The notes beneath the pieces were generated by a model that was not told the origin of the DNA, ran no database searches, and saw only the letters and a list, made by a program, of their open reading frames with translations. The position numbers and the translations under genes are program-made. A stretch of DNA of 64,000 nucleotides from Protonemura montana (Eukaryota; Arthropoda; Insecta; Plecoptera; Nemouridae), in contig OX387604.1 in NCBI GenBank assembly GCA_947568835.1, positions 2,584,001 through 2,648,000 of the forward strand, read 5' to 3'. The stretch's first letter is position 1, and each line of letters begins with the position of its first letter. Of this stretch, positions 54,245 to 64,000 are shown in pieces.

Positions 54245-54590
54245 CGTGAGATCATAAAAGTTGAGCAACACTGCGCTGGGACAGATATTGGATGGGCGAC
54301 CAACAAACATATGTCCAGTTAATTAGTGCTGCAACTTTATTTCTATAGCATGAATCTGTGGAGGAATTCTGTTGTTTGCGTTATATCACACATTGGTGAC
54401 TTGAAACCGGTCTCCCTTTGGTGCTATTGAACTCTTGGTGCTCTTGGTTTCCCTTCCTCCCTTCTAAGCAAAGGTTCATCATCATCCTCATCATCATCCA
54501 CATTAATCGACGCCAAAAGACTAGTGCCGCAGAGTCCGTTGTCTAAAGAGTACGTCTTTGAACCCAACAAATCAATCGATCACATAGGGC
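54245..54590 (+). mobile_element. 5S-headed SINE, degraded copy
   Basis: Head AAGTTGAGCAACACTGCGCTGG and ATATTGGATGGGCGACC, then AGGAATTCTGTTGTTTGCG, a CATCATCATC run, TCGACGCCA and a CAATCGATCAC end. Same order as at 27.0 kb, with many changes and one head only. Confidence 0.75.
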
Positions 54591-54756
54591 CTCATCTACT
54601 GGTGTTTGAGCCCTCGGCTTCCGTGAAAATAACTTTCTCCCAAACAAGTAAGTCCAGAAACCCTATGTGAAACCAGAAGAAGAAATTTCGACAAACGAAA
54701 AAAACTAACCAATGATGGTTTTTAGACTCATATCTACTTGATTTATCCTTAGCACT

Positions 54757-55005
54757 AGTTTTAAGAGAAACTATTTGAAATGGGTTTTGAATGCTAAGTA
54801 AAGGGCTACTAAATTTCCCGACGTTTCGTAACATGTACTAGCTACTTCTTCAAGGGTTAGAGCAGTCCATAAGACTAGACTAGACTAAGTCTAACTAGAC
54901 TAAGACCCTTGAAGAAGTAGCTAGTACATGTTACGAAACGTCGAGAAATTTAGTAGCCCTTTACTTAGAATTCAAAACCCATTTCAAATAGTTTTTCTTA
55001 AAACT
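54757..55005. repeat. ~250-bp inverted repeat (foldback)
   Basis: The left arm AGTTTTAAGAGAAACTATTTG ... TAGCTACTTCTTCAAGGGT is mirrored by the right arm ACCCTTGAAGAAGTAGCTA ... CAAATAGTTTTTCTTAAAACT with few mismatches. The ~43-bp loop (54859-54901) is itself rich in ACTAGACT. No ORF. Fits a foldback/MITE. Confidence 0.85.
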
Positions 55006-56840
55006 AACCAAGTTTCTTAATACATGAAAGAAGAGGATTCCTGGATTAGGTAAAAATTCAAACATCAAAATATAACTAACAGTAAAGAACTCTTCGTATT
55101 TTTAACTACTCTTGAAAAGCCCGAGGGTCGCCGCGAGTACCGCGAGATGGACGCTTGTTTCCCGGAAGGTAGGTAAGTCGTCAGTCCATGAAAATAACTG
55201 TCTTTAATACAGGAAAGTTGAGGTTTTCGAAAAGCGACAGAGATCGTTTCAAAATAAAACTGTTAAAAACTATGCTCTCAAGGTAAGGTGTATTCGAGCA
55301 GCCCTAAGATTTACCCTCTTCAATCGAAGCCATACCGACACTATGACCCTAACCCTTGAGGTAGAATCTATCAAACATGCAAGGTATATTTCTATTATCT
55401 ATTTACCTCTTAGCTCTAGGGTTTTAATTCCGGAAGCACATGCACGTAAACGTATCTTAACAAGTCTTACATGCCACTGCCATTGCATTTTCGATGTAGA
55501 CATATTCAATACTTAGCTTTTACGTCGAACTGGTCCGATTGCAGCACGGAATATCCAGAGCTGTTTTCTTCGGCGAAAAAACTTCACACTTTACTATAAC
55601 CTTGTTTTTCGGTTTCACCGTTTAACACTTCGAAGCTATTTACGAATGTTTGCACAGTTTTCGATTCTCAGAAAGCACCACAAACCAAAAAACTCTCTGC
55701 TGCCGGCCACTTGTAATTAATTGTTCACTATGAAACTGGACTGAAGTAACACGCACGTCTGCCCTGCACAGGACTGCACCACGGAGTGATGAGATGCGTT
55801 TAGCGCTAGAGAACTACGATTCCACAAGAGGGTTATTCGCATATAACACCGTCTGTGATTGGAGCAAGGAAGTGAGTGGAAAATTACTCGTTTTTAAATC
55901 ATATTTGAAATGTCTACTTGACGGTTAATGTTGGTATGCATCAATTTTATAGTGACTTGAGCCTAATCAGAACATTATTTCAAGTACAGAGTGTTTCTAG
56001 AGGCTGGTAGGGTCCGGGTAGGAACCCTGAATTGTTAGCTTTCTGCGAATTTGGTAGCGTAGCTCAAGAAGTTTCATATACAGAAAGTACTGCCGCTTTA
56101 TTCGAAGCGGGAAACGAACTTTTACGAATGACGAAGAATAAAAGCGAATAGGAACTCCGTATACATCTTTCTCCAAGGTTGTCGACTCCGATACGACCCT
56201 AGTGTTTTTGTGAAACAGTATCAACAATGGAGGAACCGATGACCTTGAACGAAGTGAGATGAAACTAGATGAAAATGATGTCTAGAGATTTCAGATTTCG
56301 GAAGCCTGTTCTTCTTCTGTAAACCGTTTCACCCGTAATGTAGAAGATTTTATTGGTTGGTTCTAATGTAATTGATTGATGAGCGAAGCTAGCCTAGGGA
56401 AATCTTCAATTTCACTTGCTTCCTAAAAGTCGCTTTTGTGTCTATTTACCTAAACGGCCAAAACGGTTTTTTGTTCTCAACTCAGACCCCTGGCGATTTT
56501 TTCAGCACAATTGACCAAAAAGTGAATTAAACTACTTAATCAAAATGTACGAAAAGTTAAAGAATTTTCATACACTTTTCATCCTGCAGAGCCAATTTTT
56601 TCAATAATTTCTCACCGACTTTAACAAGCAACTGTGCTCTTGAATAAAATAAAGCAGGGTGACGTTTGCAACTCAGCACGCCAATTCGTCATTTATTTAT
56701 TATTTTTTGCGACAAAGTGAAATTATCAGGTTTCATTCTTCAAGCAATACATTTCACAACATAAACTGATATTGAAGTTCAAGCATCCTCATTGAAATAT
56801 TTTAAGTTTCCGATTACGGTTTGATGTGTTGGAAATACCG
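55006..56840. other. No gene recognised
   Basis: No supported coding sequence. A TTTATTTATTATTTTTTGCGAC stretch near 56693 resembles the LINE tails elsewhere in the window. Confidence 0.45.
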
Positions 56841-56844
56841 GCTC

Positions 56845-57335
56845 TAAGGTAACCGAAGTTAAGCAACACTGCGCTCGGTCAGGTGTAGGATGGATGAACA
56901 CCAAACACATGACCAGTTCTGTTCAGGAGAGAGGTTGGAGGGATGAAAGTTAGTACAGCAACTTCATTCGCCTTACTAATCAACCTCTTGACAGCATGGA
57001 TTTGTGGAGGAATCCTGTTGTTCGCGTTGTACCGTCCTTCGGAAGGGACGTTAAGCCGGTGGTCCCCTTGGTGCTGTTCGACAGGACAAGGCTACGTGCC
57101 AAAGCCATTAGACCAGTGCTACATGACCCGTTGTCAAAACAGTGCGTCGTTAAACCTCACTAATCAATAAATCAACCGACGGTCCCTTTAGTACTCTTCG
57201 ACAGTGCTAGGACAGGTCATGACAATGGGTCCCCTCCTCCCTTCTAGGCTAGGTCAGGTTCGTCATCATCGCCATCCACTTCGTCACTGACGCCATTAGA
57301 CTAGTGGTGCAGAACACGTAATCAAAACCACTTAG
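56845..57335 (+). mobile_element. 5S-headed SINE, followed by a second SINE tail
   Basis: 56845-57178 is a single-head copy: AACCGAAGTTAAGCAACACTG, AGGAATCCTGTTGTTCGCG, CCTTCGGAAGGGACGTTAAG, CCGGTGGTCCCC, ending AATCAATAAATCAACC. 57178-57335 repeats only body/tail phrases (GACGGTCCC, CGACGCCATTAGA-like), a partial copy joined directly. Confidence 0.85.
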
Positions 57336-57459
57336 TGCACTTGCACTAATTATGGTGTAATTATAGTGTCTAATTACACTTATGTGGTCATTTTTCTTTA
57401 ACTTTTCAAACGCTGAATGTAAATATTTTAAAATCGTTTGTATTATTCTAGACTGGAAG

Positions 57460-57560
57460 AATGTGCAACCGAACCCGTATACGAACCCGGGACCTCCCAA
57501 TTTCCCGGTCGGGTGCTCTACCAAATGAGCTATGTGGGCACACAGATTCCAAACTTCGCG
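57460..57560 (-). mobile_element. tRNA-like sequence (SINE head)
   Basis: Minus strand has ATAGCTCATTTGGTAGAGCA (A box, D-arm) and GGGTTCGTATACGGG (B-box-like). The acceptor 3' strand no longer pairs, so it is SINE-derived and not a working tRNA gene. A run of 13 or so G at about 57587-57601 lies just beyond. Confidence 0.65.
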
Positions 57561-57601
57561 GGATGGATTAGGGATCTCCACATGGGTGTGGGGGGGGGGG
57601 G

Positions 57602-58375
57602 GAAATAAAAAAATCTTGAACATTAGGTACAACTTTCGGCTCACATCATATTTTATTTAACATAATAATGAAACAATATTACACACTTCATATAAAATAT
57701 AATAATGGGGTGGTTTTTCTTTAGATTTACTGTAACTCGAAAGACTGCTGAAGAAGTTTCATGCGATTTGAAATAGATGACCGTTGACGGCCCTTAGCTG
57801 CGCAGAACATATTTTGAAACTTAATGCGATTAGAAAGGTTTCAAACCTAGCTAAGTAGAAAACCCCGAAAATTAATAGATAATAGAAGGCGTAGTCTTTC
57901 ATGATAGTAACTAGTAACGTATTAATATCGTTCAGCTGGTAACCAAGAAAGATATATCGAGCCACACCTTTCATTTATATTAATGATTTTAGTGTCGAAT
58001 CGACGAGAAAGTGCTATTAAGTCTTATTAATATAACTAAATTGTGTTGCCTGCCTGAAAATAATATACTGTGTGGCATACAGGCATTTCACAAGCTCGTT
58101 GGATGATCCAGCTGACGTCAGGTATTTTTACTTAGAAAAGGGAAGATTTTTGAAGCACAAGAGGGTTAACGTATCCCTATGAGTATTATTATTTGTGTTA
58201 TTTTTCTTGTGATATAATTTTAACATTTTGATGAATATTCAAATTACACATAGCAACGTTATTAGACCAGTATTCGTTTTCGCGTTTTAAAGCCACCGGA
58301 ACGATATTCACACTAAATTTTCGTGTCTCAAGTGCTCGGTACTCGCTGGTTCCCGATTAGATTTGTGACCGTCAA
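57602..58375. other. No gene recognised
   Basis: AT-rich spacer. Confidence 0.45.
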
Positions 58376-58377
58376 CA

Positions 58378-58765
58378 ACAGCGCCGACCTTGGAACTCTG
58401 TTTTCATGTACAACGTCCACCTTCACGGCATGGAGGCGACATCAGCGTCGACGGCTCCGACCATGGAACTTTCTTTCGATACTCGAGGCCAACCTTTCCC
58501 ACGGCGCCGATCTCGGAACTACTTTTCCATGCACAACTCCCACCCTCGCGGCATGAAACGAACCTTAGGACCATAGAAATTTGTTTCGATACTCGATGTG
58601 CACCCTTCCGACACGGCGCTTACCTCGGAACTCTGTTTTCATGCTGTCATTCCATGTCGACGTCGACGTCGACGTCGTGCCATGCCGTGAGGGTGGAAGT
58701 TGTGCATGAAAACAGAGTTCCGAGGTCGGCGCCGTGGAAAGGTTGGCGTCGATTACCGCCAGCAC
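58378..58765. repeat. GC-rich A-B-A-B-A repeat with inverted last copy
   Basis: Module A (GACCTTGGAACTCTGTTTTC ... CACGGCATG) and module B (TCGATACTCGAGGCCAACC...) alternate. The final A and part of B (58675-58760) are inverted around a GTCGACGTCGACGTCGACG run. The 128-codon frame over it is a by-product. Confidence 0.75.
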
Positions 58766-58769
58766 TTAA

Positions 58770-59450
58770 GACATAAACATTTCATACGAATGTAGTTCTA
58801 GCGACTTTGATACACGAAAATGTTCGTTTGAGTAGTTTTCTGCAATGCACGGTTGATTTGAATTTTCTGGCCAAATAAATCACCGACATGCTTCGATCAC
58901 AATCCCTCAAGCCATATTAGGTTTAAACAGGCGCAACATGTGCCTGAGATCTGATTCTTATTGCAGCAAGCGTACAATACCCCACTGAGAAAATATCGAG
59001 TCAATTTTAATTCTCGTAATTTCATCCTGTCAACAAGCTGCAGCCGAAAACGTTGGCTCACGCTTGACGGCGACGTGAATTTCAGGGAGAACAAAGTCAC
59101 CAAAAAGCAGTGAAAATGTCAATAAAGAGACCAAAATGTGCATGTGTGTAATGGCCCCAACTATAAGGTAATAATAATCAAAGACAAGTATGACGCAGAT
59201 AAAGGATCTAACAATATACCAAGAAAAATCTATCTTCGAAAATTAATTTGCTTTGCCTTGTAGCCTATCCTGGACGTAGTTAGAACATTCAGTTTTTGGG
59301 GCTTATTTTGCCAAGAGGAGAAACAAAATTGAAATTTTGTTGTTGTTTTTTAAACCCAGTTTAATCCTTTGTTTACAACATACTCGATTTCTAGAATTCT
59401 AACGTCAGCGGTACGGCCAATAGACACCTGCAAATATTGGGCTCTTAGAC
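58770..59450. other. No gene recognised
   Basis: No supported feature. Confidence 0.4.
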
Positions 59451-59451
59451 T

Positions 59452-59570
59452 TCATGTCGGCACCGGGCTTCCCCTACTCTCTTCTATGCTAGGTTAGGTT
59501 CATAATCATCATCCACTCATACACCGACGCCATTAGACCAGTGCCATAGCGCCCACCAAAAGAGGTCTTC
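59452..59570 (+). mobile_element. 5S-SINE tail fragment
   Basis: Contains TGTCGGCACCGGGCTTCC, ATCATCCACTCATACACCGA and CGCCATTAGACCAGTGCCA, the distal body of the SINE seen at 27.4 kb. Head missing. Confidence 0.7.
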
Positions 59571-59574
59571 ATCA

Positions 59575-61635
59575 TAACGTTGCGTTTATTTGTTTGCTCC
59601 CTGATCACTTGGTCAATATCAAAATGAAACAATTCTTATGTGATAACATTTCGCTAAAAGTCCTCAGGCTATTTTTGACGTTGAGAAGAAGTATGAGAAA
59701 TTCTTGATTACTGCACTCCAAACACATGATTCAAGTAACCATAATTAGCTGATAACACAGGTAATGACGTACTCTTCATGTCGCCAGTTACTATTCCATG
59801 GAGACAGTACAAGTACAATCTAGGGTAGGGTGATATGGGAGATACGTTGCCATGTTCACTACTGCATTACACATTCCATTGCGATGATGCATGATGCTCG
59901 GCTAGGGAGAGAGACTTAGTGTGAGAAATCCGCGTGCATTTAAAAATGTTTTTTCGAAAACTAGAGTAGTTGAAAATGAGTCCGTCTTTGTTTATGTCTC
60001 TGCGGCCCTCAGCCTCCACCTAACGAATTTCAATGAGACTGGATCAAAACAAGATTGTTATTCAAAAATCTTTCTAATTTAATAAGCAATTTGTGTACAT
60101 TTCCAGCAATCAAAGCCAATGCTTGTGTGGGTATTTATTCAAATTTTACTTTCTTTATGATATTTTTATAAAATATCTTACACGAAGAAACAAAAAAAAA
60201 ATTGAAAAAGAGACATCGACTTAAAATATCCCTTGTGCGCCTTCATTTTTCTCTGACAAAATTTAGTGGATTTTGATAAATCATAGAAGGCCACTGTGGC
60301 TAGAGTTCATCTGAGTTTCGTAACTTGCAATCAGCAGAAAAATGCGTGGAAACTGCAGGTTAGAAACTTTTGTCTGATTTCTAGCACTGAGAAAACGCAC
60401 CCCTCCCTTTCCTTATCAGAGGGAAATGCAATCTACACATTCGTTCAATGATTTTCAAAATTGAGTTTCGTGAAAACATGTGCAACTTCTGAGCTGAATG
60501 CGTAACTGTTTTACCATTTATCTGCCATGTCAGTATCAAAGTCCATTTCAGGTATTTTCCTTGTACTCATTGGGTTGTATTTTAAATGCTCTATTCTATT
60601 TAATATCGAGATTTGACATGACTTATATTGGTAGAGCAGCCGTTTAAGCCAATCATCTCAATTTCCCAACATGAAACTCCCCGAAATAACGGATAAACGC
60701 TTTGAACAACAGACAGTTTCCGATACTTGGGGGCTGATATCAAATCAAATTGATTCTTTTGCATGGCATCTGGATTCTAAATGCGTAAAAAGTAGAGAAA
60801 AGATTGCTTTGGAAAAGAGAGGCAGGGGCAGGGCCACAAGGGGATGCTTGTGGAGAGAGAATTATTTTCGAGTCTTATAAGCCACCTTGATTCTTTTTCT
60901 GATAAATTGATTATTGATTAGTTAACCCTAGACGCGACAAGCGCTTCGGTGGTTTATATCCCCTCCCCAACCCCCCACGTTCCACATCTCACGGATTATT
61001 CAGTGACCAATCAAAACTGCAGGTTATAGAAAAAGCCACGTGCTCTGATTTGTGTTAAAGAGTATTTTGACATATCTAACTGTAAATCATGTGGCAATAC
61101 AAGATAATAATTTGCCAGTACATCTAACATTTCCAGAATTTCATGTTATCACAATTTTAATTTAATTCGAAAGCCTCTAAGATCACAGGAGTGCGAAACT
61201 GAGTGGGGCGGGGGGTTGACCGACTGGGTCAGGGCCCAGAACCTTCTTGGCCCAATATCCCCCTCCCGTTAATGGGGCTAATTATGGTCATAAACGTATT
61301 TAAAACTGGAAACAAGCATTACAATTCTTAGGTCTGAGTTTTTAGATTTACTCTTGGACTTCTTTCAATGGAGGGTGCTTTTGATCGAGATGCTCTGTGA
61401 GAGATTCAATGTCAGTAACTCTGATAAACGCGCTAGGCAACCGAAAATCAGCTTTTAACAGAGCGGCTCTTAGCATGTACTTATTGCACTTCTCAAAAAA
61501 CTTGTGTAACTCCTAAGAATAATCGTCATAATTCAGTCGGTTTCTTAATCTAAGTCATCGAACTTATCGAATGGCTGTTAGAAATATGACATTTGAAGCC
61601 TAAAAGTAATGATGTTCACTTTATTATTAGAAAAG
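59575..61635. other. No confident gene
   Basis: A 69-codon plus-strand frame at 60671-60880 (MKLPEITDKRFEQQ, WGLISNQIDSF, ending RENYFRVL) looks protein-like but has no recognised family or flanking exon. The rest is AT-rich. Confidence 0.4.
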
Positions 61636-61639
61636 CTAT

Positions 61640-61790
61640 TAACCTGTCAAAATTTGGTACCCTTACGGGTACACGAACCTCAAACTCCACCTGTCACGGG
61701 TGTTGCGCTAACCAATTGAGCTACTTTGAAATAATCTCCAATTCCCTTTTGGGCACCAATTCTTGAGAGGTTATTAGTGTATTTGTATTT
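61640..61790 (-). mobile_element. tRNA-headed SINE-like element
   Basis: Minus strand: AGTAGCTCAATTGGTTAGCG, CACCCGTGACAGGTG (a possible anticodon arm, loop CGTGACA), then GGTTCGTGTACC. The same head family as at 43.9 and 36.7 kb. Ends ACCTGTCAAAA.. and ..GAGAGGTTATTAGTG parallel the 36.8-kb copy's AATGGGTTTTTAGTG. Confidence 0.65.
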
Positions 61791-61794
61791 GTAT

Positions 61795-62475
61795 TTATAT
61801 TTGTATTTATTTTCCGTTGTTTTTTATACCTACCATAATGTTTTTCACAATTTTGGTTTATTTTGACTCACTTGGTTCGATAGTCTTTGGAGTAAGAAGC
61901 AAGCGGAGATCAGTTTTTTGTTAATCACATTTCTGTGTGCTTTCCATTTTAACTTGTTGTCGACTTGTGAATATTCCTAGAAAGCAACATTCGTTTACTG
62001 TTTTTGCTTTTGATTTTGAACTTGTTGTTATCTCTACTTGTATTTTTGTTTGAAACATTATTACGTTAATTTTTTCGCCGTTAATGTTGAGCTTGTTTGG
62101 GATGAACCAGTCATTTATGTCGTTTAGTGTCTTGTTTGTGTCTGTGATCAGTGCATTGTCGTCGTCAACTGTTAGTATTATGCTAGTGTCGTCGGCGAAT
62201 AGAATTAATTTCCGGGTTTAGTTTGAAATAAAAGCCAGTAGGTCATTTTTACAAAGACTAAACAGTATTGCCGACAGAGGGGCTCCTTGAGAGACCCCTG
62301 TTTTAATGGGTTCACTATCAGAAAGCACGTTTCTTTCTCCCAGTCAGGTATGATTCTATCCAGTCACAAGCAGAGTCAGTTATGCCATACTTTTTAAGCT
62401 TGTCAATGAGTGTTAGGTGATTAATACTGTCAAAGGGTTTAGATGGGTCGTACATGATAGTTCCACATGATCTTT
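61795..62475 (-). mobile_element. LINE RT fragment with (AAATAC)n-like tail
   Basis: Minus-strand frames from 62475 read SKPFDSINHLTLIDKLKKYG, WIESYLTGRK; then after a frameshift GVSQGAPLSAILFSLCKNDL and LFADDTSIILTVDDD; then NDWFIPNKLNINGEKINVIM. These are the palm motifs of CR1/L2/jockey-type RT in order. It ends in a TTTGTATTTATTTTCCG simple tail near 61785-61820. At least one frameshift and one stop. 5'-truncated. Confidence 0.85.
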
Positions 62476-62479
62476 TAGT

Positions 62480-63400
62480 ACCGATGTTCCTACTAAATAT
62501 ATAATTTGCTCATTGCAAGCGTATTAAATTAAGATCAGATTTCAAATCATATTCACTTTTGTCAGTTGTGTGAGAGTCCGTATAAGCACCTCTAGGTAGG
62601 CTTTGCACGAAATAAAATGCAAGAAAATCGCGTACCAACGAACGCAGTACGAGAGAAAGAAGAGTATTCAGAAGTGTGAACACATGAGCGTGTTTTTGGG
62701 GAGAATGAGTGACAGGAGAGGAAGTGAGAGGGAGCGAGAGGGTTGTTTTGGGTTGGTGTAGGGGGAGGGGAGGGGGGAATTGAGAATATTGAGGTTATCG
62801 GATGGTGGAAGATTGCTTCCTCTTCAAGTGAATTGCTATCGGAACAGCCCGATGACACGAAAACAGCGCCATCCCCACCTGGTGTTCTACTGGCTGGTGA
62901 GGTGGTGATAGAATACCGTCACCTAGCACACTAACATTGTTATCAGCACAATTATTTGCAATTGTGCCAGCAATTGTAGAGTGAAGAAACGCAGCCATGA
63001 ACAATAAATCTGAACTAGATACTGTTTTCGCAAATTGAAAGAGTGCCATGCAACCGAACTTTCTTCATTTTGACACCAAAAAGTACTAATTATCGTGTGT
63101 ATAATTTGTGAATCCCCCCCCCCCCCCACACCACCACGACCAGCAGGTATGATGCTACTGTTGTTTACCTCGAAGCAATCTGCGAGTCGCTGCTTTATAA
63201 CTTATACATTGAACTGCTTGCACTTGTTGTTAGTGGTTGAACAGTTACGACAATTCCCGATTCGTCGGAAAGTCACCTCCCCCCCCCACCCACAACCCCT
63301 TCCAACACCACCACGAAACCAATCTTAGCTTGTTTTGTTAAGCATTTCGGGCGCATTTTGTGCGTTTAGCACGTTTCAGTTGTAGCTGAACCGAATGTGT
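62480..63400. other. No gene; purine/pyrimidine-biased stretches
   Basis: A G-rich run at about 62758-62778 has four or more G tracts and could form a G-quadruplex. C runs lie at 63115-63128 and 63268-63290. Frames across these are low complexity. Confidence 0.5.
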
Positions 63401-63404
63401 TGCC

Positions 63405-63485
63405 ACAAAATCATCATCACTCTTATCATCATCCCCTGTCCTTCATTGTCACCATTAGAACAGTGTCACTGGGTCGCTAGGTGGT
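63405..63485 (+). mobile_element. 5S-SINE tail fragment
   Basis: CATCATCACTCTTATCATCA then CACCATTAGAACAGTGTCAC, matching the distal SINE body. Head and core absent. Confidence 0.55.
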
Positions 63486-63489
63486 TTTG

Positions 63490-64000
63490 TTAAATTTGAG
63501 TGATCTTTCTTTCGTTATGGTCAGTGATTTTTGAGATTTTAATTACCTTTACTTTTGAAGTTCAAAATGAAAATATAAAGTAGTACCGTAGTACCAAATG
63601 TAACTCATATTTTGTATTTTGTATTTATTTTTTAATCAGGTCAGGGTTTAGGTGTAGCGGCATTGTAGCTCGCATAGGTCGTCATTTTTTATGTGTAACA
63701 TTCTTCTAGGGGCAGCTCGAAATTCAACAAAATTTATTTTGAAAATGAACTCAGCTGAGCTGCTACTGATATGTTTTTAAAACATCGCATTAAAATTTTC
63801 CTCGCGAAATGCCCAACGGAAGCCAAAAAATAATTATAAATTTGTAATTTCACGCTGCATGGTGCATTAATTGACCAACGGGGGTGACATTGGTCTCATT
63901 AAATGTAAGATAGGTAACTCACTTCCATAGTGATTTAACTTGCATTTGTAAATAAATCAACTTCGATTTTCCTAAAACGCGTTGATTTGCCCAAAACGAA
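63490..64000. other. No gene recognised
   Basis: AT-rich sequence up to the window end. Confidence 0.4.

Noticed and set aside
56943..57170. 75-codon plus-strand ORF
   Set aside because: Lies wholly inside a 5S-headed SINE body.
57460..57560. tRNA gene on the minus strand
   Set aside because: The 3' acceptor strand does not pair with the 5' strand, and T-arm pairing is incomplete.
60671..60880. 69-codon ORF beginning MKLPEITDKR
   Set aside because: Protein-like, but no family, splice sites or polyadenylation signal could be linked to it.

Overview
The window is non-coding-rich, AT-rich DNA from an animal nuclear genome, most likely an invertebrate. The evidence is GT-AG introns of about 86-121 bp, AATAAA polyadenylation signals, decayed non-LTR retrotransposons, a P-element/THAP9-like transposase, 5S-rRNA-headed and tRNA-headed SINEs, and long minisatellites. 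Nothing seen fixes the phylum. There are no operons or ribosome binding sites.

Layout. 0-10.6 kb is a transposon graveyard: trimeric 5S-like SINE heads, a CNPF/CxxC-type transposon ORF fragment, three or four 3'-end LINE fragments all on the minus strand, a GC-rich P-like transposase (7829-9655), and a decayed antisense copy of another dispersed animal ORF (9740-10541). 10.6-15.2 kb is empty of recognisable genes. 15.2-15.9 kb holds a small two-exon minus-strand gene (140 aa). 17-21 kb carries an ATG|GT first exon, a hairpin, a minisatellite and repeated blocks that recur near 47 and 50 kb.

The main feature is a family of three minus-strand paralogues of an unrecognised protein: 22022-23959 (645 aa), 31433-33370 (645 aa) and 48350-49684 (444 aa). 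Each has an 86-bp intron in the 5' UTR, ending 6 nt before the ATG, and an AATAAA about 230-245 nt after the stop. Copies 1 and 2 lie in a segmental duplication of about 3.17 kb (21115-24290 and 30531-33697). The 645-aa proteins contain two copies of a 56-58-aa module (QLKTSKW...MP.L..TSEQGPG...TIFE) and an N-terminal repeat of about 44 aa. Copy 3 has one module. A possibly related short exon occurs at 46162-46259 and 51851-51948. I do not recognise the family, and it is the best candidate here for something undescribed.

Other regions: a 5S-SINE with a trimerised head (27.0-27.6 kb), a 20-21-bp minisatellite (27.95-28.95 kb), a candidate first coding exon with an acidic dileucine motif (29536-29632), a 50-bp minisatellite open in all three minus-strand frames (35.15-36.63 kb), a 14-bp minisatellite (37.46-38.3 kb), a foldback with tRNA-like ends of about 575 bp (43.89-44.46 kb), a tandem repeat with GGGCCC cores (52.3-52.8 kb), a 250-bp inverted repeat (54.76-55.0 kb), more SINEs, and another LINE fragment (61.9-62.5 kb). 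The genes do not form an evident pathway. The window reads as a repeat-rich region in which one small gene family has expanded by segmental duplication.
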